64,000 nt of DNA from assembly GCA_033239125.1 (NCBI GenBank), contig BSWB01000004.1, positions 59,519,501-59,583,500 of the forward strand. Reading direction: 5' to 3'. A program made the translations under genes and the position numbers. The notes beneath the pieces were generated by a model. The model was given only the letters and a program-made list of their open reading frames with translations, was not told where the DNA came from and did no database searches. Source of the stretch: Fagopyrum homotropicum. Its lineage: Eukaryota; Streptophyta; Magnoliopsida; Caryophyllales; Polygonaceae. This document shows positions 23,291 through 34,959 of this stretch, one piece after another; within the stretch, counting starts at the first letter, position 1; each line of letters begins with the position of its first letter.

Positions 23291-25045
23291 TGTTCGCTCC
23301 AAACGGTGTGTGCAAGCTTTAAATTTATAACCCTAGATGTAAGCTTAAAACAAGGATGCGAACCCGCAGTGTACGGGTCAATCGTAGTAAAAAGCAAGAA
23401 ATTCCAAGGGTCGATCACAAGGACTTAGTGAAACAAAGTCGGAATAGGTAAGCTTTAGCAATCACTAACCACAAAAGCAATTAAAACAATCAAAGATGAT
23501 AAAAGTCAATAAAGGAAATATGCAATTCTAGCGATTAAAGCATCTAGTTGTGGTTCCAACTCAAGATCTAAAGATAAGCGGACAAAGCTGAGGTTTTTGC
23601 ATAGGGAAGGTGTTACTAAAGTGGAATAGATAACCGGGTAAGTCTCACTACTCACTAATCCCAAACCGTAACTCCTATCACCGGGTAAGTCTCAAGGAAT
23701 CAAGATAAAGAACTATAACCTCATACTAACACTCCAACTAAGGGAATAGAATCAACCTTTACCGGAGTAAGTCTCAGGCTAACTTACAAAGATGGGATGA
23801 AAGCACACTCAAACCCTAATAAAGGATAAACCTTTATTACCTACACTTATGATCTTTGGTAAACAAACAAAGGATTTACCGGGTAAGTCTCATCCTAAGC
23901 TTGCATTGGACCAAGAAAGGTGTAATAAGAATAGGATTTGGCAAACTCTAACACTTAACTCTCAGTTTCGGATCAGATAAGTCACCTCGGTCAGACGAAT
24001 TCCACCCCGGCTGAGATGTTCATCGACTGAGCGAGATGCTTAGGATTAAGGTAAAGACTCGAACTTTCAGGGTCCTACTGTGATTAAGATTATTCTATCA
24101 TTGTTTTTCCCACAACCTTCAGCCAATTGCCCTAGAATCACACAAAGAGATTAGCCACTCATCATCATGAAAGTATTAATCAAGTATATGGGAAGAAAGA
24201 GAATAATTGAACAAGAAAACCTTAATAGAAAGGCTTCAATAACTGAATCAATTATATAACTAACAAGCGTTCCTTGGATAGAAATCCAACAAGACAACAA
24301 TGAGGAAGGGAATCTAAGATGATCTTAGAAAAACCCTTCAAAAAGCTATAAAAGCTATAGACTTTCTTCCTTCAACCTTTAAAAAGGTTCTTCAAATCTC
24401 CCAACTAGAGTATGGCTGCAGCGGTGTATTAAGATGTAAGCGGATGTATTCAGCATCCCCGGATTTGTTGGAAATCCGACCCTTTTTATAGGAAAATTAC
24501 TCTCCAAAGATAAGATATCTTAGAAAGATCTCTTCCCATAAAAATAGGTAAAATATATAATCTAGCATATCTTCTTCCTTCTAGGAGCCAAGCCCAAAAA
24601 ATATAAGATCTCTTTCCAAAGATAAAAGATCTCAGCCAAGAATAAAATATTCTCGCCGCGTCCCAAGTGTTCCCCTCGGTCGAGTCGACTTCTCTGGATC
24701 ACCTCGGTCGAGGTGACTCTGTAGTCAACCGAGGTGAATCACAACTGAATGTGAAATCTCTCAAATCTGGTCCAAAGTAAATCTTCTAATCCATGGCTAT
24801 GCTTCCTGGATGTTTCCTTATGTTCCTGAATGTAGCTCCAATGACTCCTTAGCTCCTTTTGCTCCTTTTTGATGCAAAACGTGCTATTTTACCTACGATT
24901 ACAACAAAACTAGGTGTAGACCTCGATTCCCGCAAAGGTAGATGAAATGGTAATATAATCACATATTTTGCATACAAACATGCATATTATTGAAGATAAA
25001 ACGTCCAAACAAACCCCAAAATATAGACTATAATTCATGCTATCA
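23291..25045 (-). repeat. 3' LTR of C (1755 bp)
   Basis: The plus strand reads TGTTCGCTCC ... ATTCATGCTATCA, the inverse of the B-type LTR. Close to the 5' LTR: in the first about 250 bp I count roughly eight or nine differences by eye. Confidence 0.93.
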
Positions 25046-26237
25046 AAATAGCCCATACATAGCCCTTGCTTATCCCCAAGCTAAGTCAATCAACAAGCTC
25101 GAGGTCTCAAGGGCTTCCCAAAAGAAAGGTCAAGAAATGTGTGGGGTAGGGATGTATGTAAGGTAATGTGGTGCTAGAATCCGGAAAAAGGATATACTTC
25201 ACTTTCACTTTGACTTTCAACATCTTCCACCAATAAGCTTTGCTTATTTCACACTTTTCTTTTTTACTTTACTTTTTGGGATGCATGGACAAAGGTGCAC
25301 AATAACCGAAGCCTAGGAAATCAATAATCATCAATTTCTTGAGATGCATCAAACCCTTGATGCACATACCATGACCCGTTAGGAATATCGCTCAATCCGA
25401 CTTTGGCAAGACACAAACACCCGGCTATGTGAATGGTGCCGAGTTACTCATCATCATGATTGACTTCCCCAAACCTATTTATTTCTTTCTAACACTTTCA
25501 CTTCCAGCCAACTTCTCAACTTTAACTTCACTTGCTTTCACCACTTTGCTTGCTTCCAAATTCCCGGATAGGTAAAGGGAGGCAAAAATGTATATGAGGG
25601 GCTAAGCATGATCAAGAAGAAGAAGAAGAAGAGAAGAGAATGAATTGCCTTGGTCTTTCCAGAAAGAAAGTGAGAGAACTTATCTTGTGGCGTCAACCTT
25701 CAAATTTAACATAATTTGGATAAAAACAAAGTATTAAACATGCCAAAAATTTCAAACAAAGCATTTAGCAACTTAAACATATTATAAAACCTTTCAAACA
25801 CATAAAGATTTCAAAACCAGTCAGCAACAAGATCTTCATTGAGATCATATCCAGATAAGAAGCACAAAACGTTTCGAAAACTCTCAGTTAAACTACCTCG
25901 GTCGAGGTGTTCTTAGGTCAACCGAGGTGAAGTACCTCGTTCGGCCAGAACTGCCCCGGTCGAGGTCAAAAAAAAAATTTCTGTCCAGTTTTGACGTTTT
26001 TCTCAATCAAATAACCTGTATGCATGCATGTAATCTCAGATAAAAACATAGAAGCAAAAATAATCATAGATATCCGATAATGTAGAGTCATACATCACAT
26101 AAGTCGGTAAAATACATAAACACTCCATACTTGGGACACACTGTCCCAGTGGGTCAAAATAAGTCTAAGGAAATAAAATACTCACCGGACATAAAGCTGA
26201 GCTGCATAATAAATAAGAAAGAAAATCCTGCAAGCTC
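25046..26237 (-). other. 3' UTR and polypurine tract of C
   Basis: Non-coding; inverse of the B region 20160-21577. Minus-strand tract TATGGGCTATTT (25046-25058) directly precedes the LTR. Palindromic sites near 25898-25965. Confidence 0.75.
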
Positions 26238-27662
26238 TCAATAATCCTGATCCGGTGGTGGTGGTGGTGGCACGTACGGATATTGGGACGGGTCAAATGG
26301 ATAACTCATAGTCTGGTGGAACTAGATCTCCATCATCCGACGCTGATAATGCTGGCTCTCTAGCATCTTATAAGTCCAGCTGTCGATCTGTCGGTGCTGG
26401 GCGGCAAATCTCTCATCGATGTCCACAGTAAGGGCAGCGTAAGAGTCTATCATCTGATCCGTTAGATCATCGATCCGACGGTGAGCCTCTAGGTCTCTTT
26501 GTCGGCGCACCCTACGCCTAGCAGGTCGGACTGGTGATGCAGCCGGCGCGGTCTCAGTATCGTCATCATCTAGATCAATGACCGGCGCGCTCGTCCCAGC
26601 GGTATCAGTCCCTGTATCCATAGGAACTCCGTCATCCCTGTCATCATCATCAACAGTCTCCTCCTCTACCTCAACCTCCTCAGCTGGTGCAGCTGCTGCC
26701 TCTCTAGCATCCTCCATCAATGGAATCCAAGCAGTATGCCTATAGTGAGGATCATAAACAGAGAACTGGGGTGACCATCTGATCCCCTGTGGTGTAGTTG
26801 GCTCCCATGGCATCGCCACATATGGCGTAGTAAGTCCTCGGGGGACCAGTATCCTCCGAGTGATCATATCCTATAGCCCTAGTGACTTGGCATCCGCCAC
26901 CATAGTACAAGCTCTGAGGTCCATGTCCTGATAGCTAGCAATGTGGGTCACAATCCCTCCGCATCAGATATCCCCCTTTGCCTTGGCCTTGATCCTGTGC
27001 AGATCCTCTGCCAGCATCAAGCTAAAGTCGGGGATCCCTCCAGTCACCATGCAGTAAAGGCTGAAAATCTCCCCCTGTCGGACCTTCTGGGGCGTCTCAG
27101 TACGCGCCAAAAGAGTCTCACTGAAAATACGGTGGGCCAACCTAAAGGCTAGGTGAAATATGATGCGCTCCCTGGAGTCTCCAGGGCGCCATCTATCTGC
27201 GTGCTCAACAACATGAGCAATCTGACCCCAAAACTCCCTAGCTACAGTCCGGGAAGGAAAATCAACAGCGGTCGGGGCTGGGAAACCAAAAATATCTCTC
27301 CAGTGCTCTAAAGGAACTAAGAAGTTCCGGTTCATCAACCGGTACTTCACAGCTCGCTCTGTGGGAAGGTAGGTGAAGGAGCTGACAAACTCCAAGGTAG
27401 GCTCTAGATAGGCAGGTGCGCGGATCTCAGTAAACTGATCTAGCCCTACCATCGAAATCATCCGTCTAAGATCTCCACCCACATGGAGACAATCAAAAGC
27501 CAAAACATCCAGGAAGCTTGGTGCAATCACTCGACGGGCTGCAATACGGTCATAGTCGGCCTGGTGTCTCTCGTGGATCACCGGTCTATAAGGTCTAGAG
27601 GAAAAAGAAGAAGGGGAAGGGGAGGATCTATCCCTTAGGACAAGCTGTCTATCTAAACTCAT
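26238..27662 (-). pseudogene. Athila ORF1-like post-pol ORF of C
   Basis: Best preserved copy of this ORF: 27662 down to 26964 is open (MSLDRQLVLRDRSSPSP ...). It stops at a TGA where B has TGC in the CCGGLVTH block. The frame resumes to 26322 (KRILVPRGLTT-like, MPWEPTT, acidic run, PVIDLDDDD near 26563-26590) and, after a CAG to TAG stop, ends with a proline run and DQDY. Length about 470 residues if unbroken. Product has no visible signal peptide or transmembrane helix. Function unknown; annotated by resemblance to Athila ORF1 proteins. Confidence 0.8.
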
Positions 27663-28574
27663 CTCTAAAACACTCTGTCAGATCACCTCGGTCGGCCTGA
27701 CACAACTCAAGAACACCTCGGCCGAGGCACAGAACGACTGGACCGAGGCGAAGAACTGGGCGACGAATTTCTTCAAAAATCTAGTTCTTTTCCCCCAAAA
27801 TCACTACAATTTGGTTTCTATGGGGTAATTAATCTGTTTCTCAGCAATTGCAAGGGCAACCAAAGCCCAATTTGAAGCAAAACAGTGAAGAGAACGAGAT
27901 TAGGGTTTTTTCGATGTTTACCTGATTCGGTCAATTCGGTTCGTTTTTCTCGTAGATTGACACTTGCACTGGGATCCTCTATCCTTTCTTTGCAATTTGG
28001 AAGCAAGAATCGTCGAAAACGATCGAAGAAGGGCGAAGCGAGGCGAGGGTGCTACCGCGGTCGAGGAGAGGTAAAAAAGAAGAGAGAGAAATTTAACCCC
28101 CCTTTTATACCCTTTCTGGAACTGTTGTCACCTCGGTCGAGGTGGTCTCGACTGGACCGAGGTGGTACGGACCGAGGTGGTTCTATAGAAACCCTAGTCG
28201 CCTCGGTTGCTCAAGAATCATCTCGGTCGAGGCGCTTTGACAGCAACTGAGATGTGCCTCAGTCAAACTCCGTCTTCTCAAATTCTCGAACTTTTGTCCT
28301 TCCAGTTAGGCTCCTGGTTTGTACTCTTTCCTTAGATGTCACCTGTTGTCTGTCTAGGACGCCAAAAACAAAACAAAGCAAAGCCAAAGCAAACTATCTA
28401 AGCTAGACTAGAAAAAGGAAAAAGAAAGCAATACCTTGGGTTGCCTCCCAAGAAGCGCTTGGTTTAAGGTCGCTAGCTGGACCATAGTGCGTGTCTCAAA
28501 CGAGATGGGAGGTCCCCTCACCCCATACTTCACCTCCATCGTGGGGTGAAGTAAGTAAGTCTATCAAACGCTCC
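27663..28574 (-). other. Spacer between pol and post-pol ORF of C
   Basis: Inverse of B 17926-18753. Carries CACCTCGGTCGAGGTG (28129-28144) and several half-sites. No gene supported; integrase missing here as in B and D. Confidence 0.7.
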
Positions 28575-30147
28575 AACTAGTGTAAGTGCTCATCGGGGAA
28601 TGAATCATCTATGGGTGGGTCGTCCTTCTCGCGTGAAGATTCAGGTAGCCGGTTGAGGTGATCCGCAACAGAATTTTCGGATCCCTTCTTATCGCGGATC
28701 TCTAAGTCAAACTCTTGAAGCAAGAGAATCCATCGAATAAGGCGTGGCTTGGCATCTTTCTTAGCAAGCAAGTAACGGATGGCTGCGTGGCCGGTGTAGA
28801 CAATGACTTTCGCTCCTACTAAGTAAGAACGAAACTTCTCGAAAGCATATACAACCGCCAATAACTCCTTCTCGGTGGTAGCGTAGTTGCGTTGGGCTAC
28901 ATCTAGCGTCTTGCTAGCATAATAAATGGCGGTGGTCCGGCCATCCTTCTTCTGTCCAAGCACCGCTCCTACGGCTACATCACTAGCATCACACATGATC
29001 TCAAAGGGCAAGGTCCAATCCGGAGGTTGGATAATGGGAGCGGAGATCAACGCTTCCTTAATCCTGTAAAAAGCATCAAGACACTCCTGCGAAAACTCAA
29101 AAACAACGTCTTTATTCAAGAGGTTAGTTAGAGGTTTAGAAATCTTAGAGAAGTCCTTGATGAATCTCCTGTACAAACCTGCATGCCCGAAAAAACTCCT
29201 CACACCTTTAACAGAACAAGGGGGAGGGAGTTTCTCAATAGTCTCGATCTTAGCGCGATCGACCTCAATGCCTTGATTAGAAACGAGGTGTCCTAGCACA
29301 ATGCCTTCATTAACCATAAAATGACACTTCTCCCAATCCAAAACAAGATTAGTGTTTTCACATCTTTGTAGCACTAGAGAAAGGTTAGATAGGTAATCAT
29401 CAAAAGAAGAACCATATACTGAAAAATAATCCATAAATACCTCCATGATCTCCTCTATGTACTCGGAAGGTAGCGGGTGCATTGCACAATCCAAATGGCA
29501 TCCTCCTATAAGCAAATGTCCCCCATGGACAAGTGAAAGTGGTCTTCTCCTGATCATCCGGATGGATAGGAATCTGAAAGAATCCACTATAGCCGTCTAA
29601 GTATCAAAAGTGTGAATGTTGGGCCAACCGTTTGAGCATTTGATCAATGAAGGGAAGTGGAAAATGGTCCTTCCGAGTGGCCGTAATCAGCTTCCTGTAA
29701 TCAATGCAAACCCTCCAGCCCGTAACGGTCCTGGTTGGGATCAACTCGTTGTTCTTATTCGTCACAACGGTCATCCCTCCTTTCTTCGGAACTACATGCA
29801 CCGGGCTAACCCATTTGCTGTCCGAGATGGGATATATGATACCTGCATCCAACAACTTAAGAATTTCCTTCTTCACAACCTCTTTCATGATCGGATTTAA
29901 CCGTCTTTCAGGTTCCCGTGAAGTCTTATGATCGTCCTCCATTAGAATTCTATGCATGCAGAAAGAAGGCTTAATGCCAATAAGATCATCTATAGTATAA
30001 CCCAAAGCCTTTTGATGCTTTCTCAGGACATGCATTAGTTTAGACAATTCAGATTCGGAGAGGGAAGCACTGATAATAACAGGATAAGTGGAATCCGGTC
30101 CAAGAAAGACATACCTCAAGTGGTTTGGGAGTTGTTTAAGCTCCACA
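28575..30147 (-). pseudogene. RT and RNase H of C, with catalytic changes
   Basis: RT N-terminal part 30146-29604 (HRILMEDDH, SKWVSPVHVVPKKGG, DYRKL). A stop at DGYSG (about 29602) and a deletion of about 26 bp around 29472 shift the frame. The catalytic block reads FMDYFSVYG, so the second Asp of the MDD signature is Tyr. RNase H 29000-28577 has CDASD and TEKELLA, but the third acidic position reads TGH instead of TDH. The frame ends PDEHLH. RT and RNase H are both inactivated by more than one lesion. Confidence 0.87.
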
Positions 30148-31622
30148 ACTGGGGGTGCTTTCTGAGGGGAATCCTGGCTTCCTCCTTCCAGTGGAGTGGA
30201 TCCAGAAACTGGACTTTCGGAAGTCTCAGTTGAAATCGTCTCGCCTTCGACCTCGGTCGAGGCGCAGAGGCGTTGACCGAGATGTTCTTCAGTCGCCTCG
30301 CTCAGTCCAGGAAGTGCCTCGGTCGAGGTACTGTAACTGGAACCGAAACTGGAGATCGTCGTCTCCTGGATTAGCTTCTCAGTTTTAGCTCATGGATCTT
30401 CTTCCAGCGCTTTTAAGCTCCGTATATCTACATCACAAGAGGCATCTATACCTTCCTCCATTAAACTGAAACTAATAACTCGTTCAAGTGGATCGTTAAT
30501 AAGGATAGAGCTCACCAATTCCCTTGATTCTTCTTCATCGTAGATGTTGAAGATATCATCGCTTAGTTTCTCTCCTTTCATGGCCGCAAGTAGTGCGAAC
30601 TCCACTTCATCTCCACCAATGTTGAATTTCAACTTGGCGTTCTTACAATCCACGTTGCAACCCGAAGTTGCTAGAAATGGCCTCCCGAGAATAATAGGAA
30701 CAGGATAATTTGCGGAAATGTCAAGTACAACAAAGTCTATTGGTAAATAGAAGTTACCTAACTTGACCGGAACGTCTTCGAAAATGCCCACGGGATGGGT
30801 AATGGAGCGGTCCGCCATGTACAATCGAATCTTGACCGGCTTGGGCTCTCCAAGTCCGATCTTCACACATAGTTCCAGCGGATTGATGCTCACGCTGGCT
30901 CCTAGATCGTATAGGGCTTCACAAGTGACATTCCCAACTTGATTGGGAATGCAAAATGAGCCAGGATCTCTCAACTTAGGTGGCATCTTCTCCTTCATGG
31001 TTTGAATAAGCTCCGAGGATTTAGATGTCATCCTTACTTCACCGAAGTCTTCCAGCTTCCTCTTCCTTGATAAGAGCTCTTTCAAGAACTTTCCATAGGC
31101 GGGCATCCCTAGAATAGCATCAAGGAAAGGAATGTTAATGTGCAGTTTATTCATCAAGTCAAGGAACTTACCAAAGTGTTTGTCTAGATGTGCTTTGGCC
31201 CTTGATTGGGGGAATGGAAGTGGTGGTTTGTATGCAGAAGGTGGAATATAAACTTCAGTTTTCCCCTCCGCTTTCTGTGGCTCCACCTCGGTTGGCATCT
31301 CGGCCGAAGTGTTCTTCGACTGCACCTGGACCGAGGTGGTCTTCGTCGGTACTGGCACCGACCGAGGCACTGGATCTGTAGTTTTCAGTCCACTCCTCGT
31401 AGTTATGGCCATGATTTGGACCTTAGGGTTGCTTTCCGTCCTTGCTGGAAGCTTCCCTGGATCTCTTGGCGCTTCATTCGCCCTACTAGCAAGTTGTTGT
31501 TCAAAGGCCTTTTGGGCCTTCGAAAATGAAGTCATAGAAGTCTCCATAGCACTAAGCTTGATCAAGATGGCCTCCAACACAGCGTCTTTCTTTTCCGGCT
31601 GAGACGAACTTGATCCTTGCCC
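30148..31622 (-). pseudogene. Protease and linker of C
   Basis: Open from 31580 to 30390, with YDLGASVSINPLELC (protease active site), ILGRPFLATSG and the EEGIDASCDVDIRSLKALEEDP linker. A stop then separates it from RT. A CAG to TAG stop at about 31624 separates it from gag. The linker DNA at 30230-30365 contains several CCTCGGTCGAGG-type sites. Confidence 0.85.
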
Positions 31623-33026
31623 CTAGCTCTTTAATGGAGTAGAAGAAGAAGAAGAAGGGGAAGAGAGGAAAGGATTAGAGGAATCGTTAGAATTGGAGTT
31701 AGAATGATTGTTAACAGAATTTTGGTTGTTCGCCCTCCAATTGTTGCTATTCGATCCTCTATTGTTGTTGTAGTTGTTGTTCCGGGAACCGTTGTTGTTG
31801 TTACGGTATCCATTATTGTTGTTCCTTTGTCCTTGATCTTCCTTCTTTGTTTGAGCAACCAAGAGTTCCTTCAATTGCTTCACGTCATTCTTCAAAGACA
31901 TGAGTTGATTGTTGTTTGGCTGAGTATCTTGGAAGTTAACTCTTTTTACTCCACCTTCAGCTCCTTGATGGGTGTATTTCTCCATATGCAAAGCTTGCTT
32001 CTCGATAAAGTCCCAAGCTTCGTCAATCGCCATGTCCACTAATGTACCGGCGGAGAGTAGTTGGAGGTTGAACTGGGTGCTTCCGTCCAGTCCCTTGAAG
32101 TATATCTCAAACAACTCTATCTTTGGAATCCCATGATGTGGGCAATCCAAAAGAATGTCTTTAAACCTCTCCCATGACTTGGACAAGCTCTCCTTGTCCT
32201 TCATAATGAATGCATTAATCTTCCCTCTCATTTCAGCGGTCTTAGAGGGGGGAAAGAATTTAGTCAAGAATTCCGTAGTCATCTCCTCCCAAGTGTTGAT
32301 TTTTCCTGGAGGAAGAGATTGATACCAAGTAAGAGCTCTATCTTTTAAAGAAAAGTAAAAAGGTCTTAGCTTGTAGTTGTTGTTTTCAATTCTTGAGGGT
32401 CTCAAGGTCTCCATCAAGATCTCATAGTTTTGAAGATGTTGATGTGGGGATTCCTTCTCTAGCCCTCCAAACTGGCATTGGCGAATCATGGAAAGAACTT
32501 GCGGTCGAAGTTCATAGTCATGATCTGTCGGATCTCCTAGGTTAACTCCTGGACGCCTAAGTTGTTGATTGGGGTCCATCCTTTGACCTAAGGTTTGTGG
32601 GATTCCTGCAAAAAGAGCGCCTCGGACTGGCATCCGAGGTGGAAGTACCTCGGCCGGGGCGTTAGGTACTGGAACCTGCCTCGGTCGAGGGTCAGCAATT
32701 GGGACCTGCATCGGTCGAGGGTCAGCAACTGGGACCTGCATCGGTCCAACATTGGAAACTGGATCTTCCCTCGGTCGAAGTAGATACTGGTCTCGTAGGG
32801 CTGCCATATCTGCTTCGATTGCTTCAGTCCTGGTGCGAGTTTCTTCTTTCTCTTGCCTTAGTTCTTCCCTGCTGAGGCGTAGCTGTTCTAGCGCCTCTTT
32901 CAACTCGGCCTCAAGATCGCGATTGTCTTGGTTGGCCATCTTTGCTTCTCTTAAGCGTCGTTTGTATGTCTTTTCTGGTTCGGGATCGTAAGGAACGATT
33001 TCCTTCCCAGTGCGGGTTCTTCGCAT
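31623..33026 (-). pseudogene. gag of C (open to the gag-protease boundary)
   Basis: Start MRRTRTGKEIVPYDPEPEK at 33026, chosen because it is conserved in B and A, although an upstream in-frame Met exists. Open to 31623, about 467 residues. Coiled-coil-like N-terminus, then a 10-residue tandem repeat (QVPVADPRPM-type, about 32780-32660), capsid-like region (PQVLSMIRQCQFGG, LTWYQSLPPGK, EFLTKFFPPSK) and an Asn-rich C-terminus (about 31830-31690) instead of a zinc knuckle. This is the least damaged gag here and could still make protein. Confidence 0.88.
32660..32780 (-). repeat. 30-bp tandem repeats in C gag carrying palindromic sites
   Basis: Units of 30 bp at 32671-32700, 32701-32730 and a partial one from 32731; each contains TCGGTCGAGG or a variant and encodes 10 residues around DPRP. 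B has one such site (13688-13700). Confidence 0.75.
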
Positions 33027-33128
33027 AAACCTAAGAAAGAATGTGCAAAAGTCACTCAAGTAGAGTGGTTAGTAGACACGGGGGCAAGTGCCCCAAAAGC
33101 AAACCGTAACCGGCTCGGTCAGACGAAG

Positions 33129-33146
33129 TCCCCGGCAACGGCGCCA
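33129..33146 (-). other. Primer-binding site of C (tRNA-Asp type)
   Basis: The minus strand reads TGGCGCCGTTGCCGGGGA, identical to B, next to the 5' LTR. Confidence 0.85.
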
Positions 33147-33152
33147 AAAACT

Positions 33153-34900
33153 AGTTCGCTCCAAACGGTGTGTGCAAGCTTTAAATTTATAACCCTAGAT
33201 GTAAGCTTAAAACAAGGATGCGAACCCGTAGTGTACGGGTCAATCGTACTAAAAAGCAAGAAATTTCAGGGGTCGATCACAGGGACTTAGTGAAACAAAG
33301 TCGGAATAGGTAAGCTTTAGCAATCACTAACCACAAAGCAATTAAAACAATCAAAGATGATAAAAGTCAATAAAGGAAATATGCAATTCTGGGGATTAAA
33401 GCATCTAGTTGTGGTTCCAACTCAAGATCTAAAGATAAGCGGACAAAGCTGAGGTTTTTGCATAGGGAAGGTGTTACTAAAGTGGAATAGATCACCGGGT
33501 AAGTCTCACTACTCACTAATTCCAAACCGTAACTCCTATCACCGGGTAAGTCTCAAGGAATCAAGATAAAGAACTATAACCTCATACTAACACTCCAACT
33601 AAGGGAATAGAATCAACATTTACCGGGTAAGTCTCAGGCTAACTCACAAAGATGGGATGAAAGCACACTCAAACCCTAATAAAGGATAAACCTTTATTAC
33701 CTACACTTATGATCTTTGGTAAACAAACAAAGGAATTACCGGGTAAGTCTCATCCTAAGCTTGCATTGGACCAGGAAAGGTGTAATAAGAATAGGATTTG
33801 GCAAACTCTAACACTTAACTCTCAGTTTCGGATCAGATAAGTCACCTCGGTCAGACGAATTCCACCCCGGCCGAGATGTTCATCGACTAAGCGAGATGCT
33901 TAAGGTTAAGGTAAATACTCGAACTTTCAGGGTCCTACTGTGATTAAGATTATTCTATCATTGTTTTTCCCACAACCTTCAGCCAATCACCCTAGAATCA
34001 CACAAAGAGATTAGCCACTCATTATCATGAAAGTATTAATCAAGTATATGGGAAGAAAGAGAATAATTGAACAAGAAAACCTTAAGAGAAATGCTTCAAT
34101 AACTGAATCAATTATATAACTAACAAGCGTTCCTTGGATAGAAATCCAACAAGACAACAATGAGGAAGGGAATATAAGATGATCTTACAAAAACCCTTCA
34201 AAAAGCTATAAAAGCTATAGACTTTCTTCCTTCAACCTAAGGTTCTTCAAATCTCCCAACTAGAGTATGGCTGCAGCGGTGTATTAGGATGTAAACGGAT
34301 GTATGCAGCATCCCCGGATTTGTGGGAAATCCGACCCTTTTTATAGGAAAATTACTCTCCAAAGATAAGATATCTTAGAAAGATCTCTTCCCATAAAAAT
34401 AGGTAAAATATATAATCTAGCATATCTTCTTCCTTCTAGGAGCCAAGCCCAAAAAATATAAGATCTCTTTCCAAAGATAAAAGATCTCAGCCAAGAATAA
34501 AATATTCTCGCCGCGTCCCAGGTGTTCGCCTCGGTCGAGTCGACTTCTCTGGATCACCTCGGTCGAGGTGACTCTGTAGTCAACCGAGGTGAATCACAAC
34601 TAAATGTGAAATCTCTCAAATCTGGTCCAAAGTAAATCTTCTAATCCATGGCTATGCTTCCTGAATGTTTCCTTATGTTCCTGAATGTAGCTCCAATGAC
34701 TCCTTAGCTCTTTTTGCTCCTTTTTGATGCAAAACGTGCTATTTTACCTACGATTACAACAAAACTAGGTGTAGACCTCGATTCCCGCAAAGGTAGATGA
34801 AATGGTAATATAATCACATATTATACATACAAACATGTAGATTATTGAAGATAAAACGTCCAAACAAACCCCAAAATATAGACTATAATTCATGCTATCA
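33153..34900 (-). repeat. 5' LTR of C (1748 bp)
   Basis: Starts (minus strand) TGATAGCATGAATT at 34900. The inner end reads ...GAGCGAACT rather than ACA, a point change of the terminal CA. Minus-strand TATAAAAAGGG near 34337-34347. Upstream module at 34527-34593 (plus strand: TCGCCTCGGTCGAGTC, TCACCTCGGTCGAGGTGA, AACCGAGGTGA). Confidence 0.92.
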
Positions 34901-34959
34901 GCATACATCTTGGGTTATAAATTTAAAGCTTGCACACACCATTTGGAGCAAACAACAAC

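Larger units (their letters stand above)
23291..34900 (-). mobile_element. Athila-type LTR retrotransposon C (integrase-less), innermost insertion
   Basis: Complete from end to end on the minus strand: 5' LTR 33153-34900, PBS 33129-33146, gag, protease, RT, RNase H, spacer, post-pol ORF, 3' UTR, 3' LTR 23291-25045. TSD GCATA at 23286-23290 and 34901-34905. About 11.6 kb. Same family as B and D. It is younger than B because it interrupts B. No integrase is present between RNase H (28575) and the spacer. Confidence 0.94.
11565..34954 (+). mobile_element. Athila-type LTR retrotransposon B (integrase-less, contains C)
   Basis: Both ends are visible: 5' LTR starts TGATAGCATG at 11565 and 3' LTR ends GGAGCAAACA at 34954, flanked by TSD ACAAC (11560-11564, 34955-34959). 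Order: LTR, PBS, gag, protease, RT, RNase H, spacer, post-pol ORF, 3' UTR with polypurine tract, LTR. Element C interrupts the 3' LTR at 23290/34906. Without C, B is about 11.8 kb. No integrase codons exist between RNase H (to 17925) and the post-pol ORF. Confidence 0.93.
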
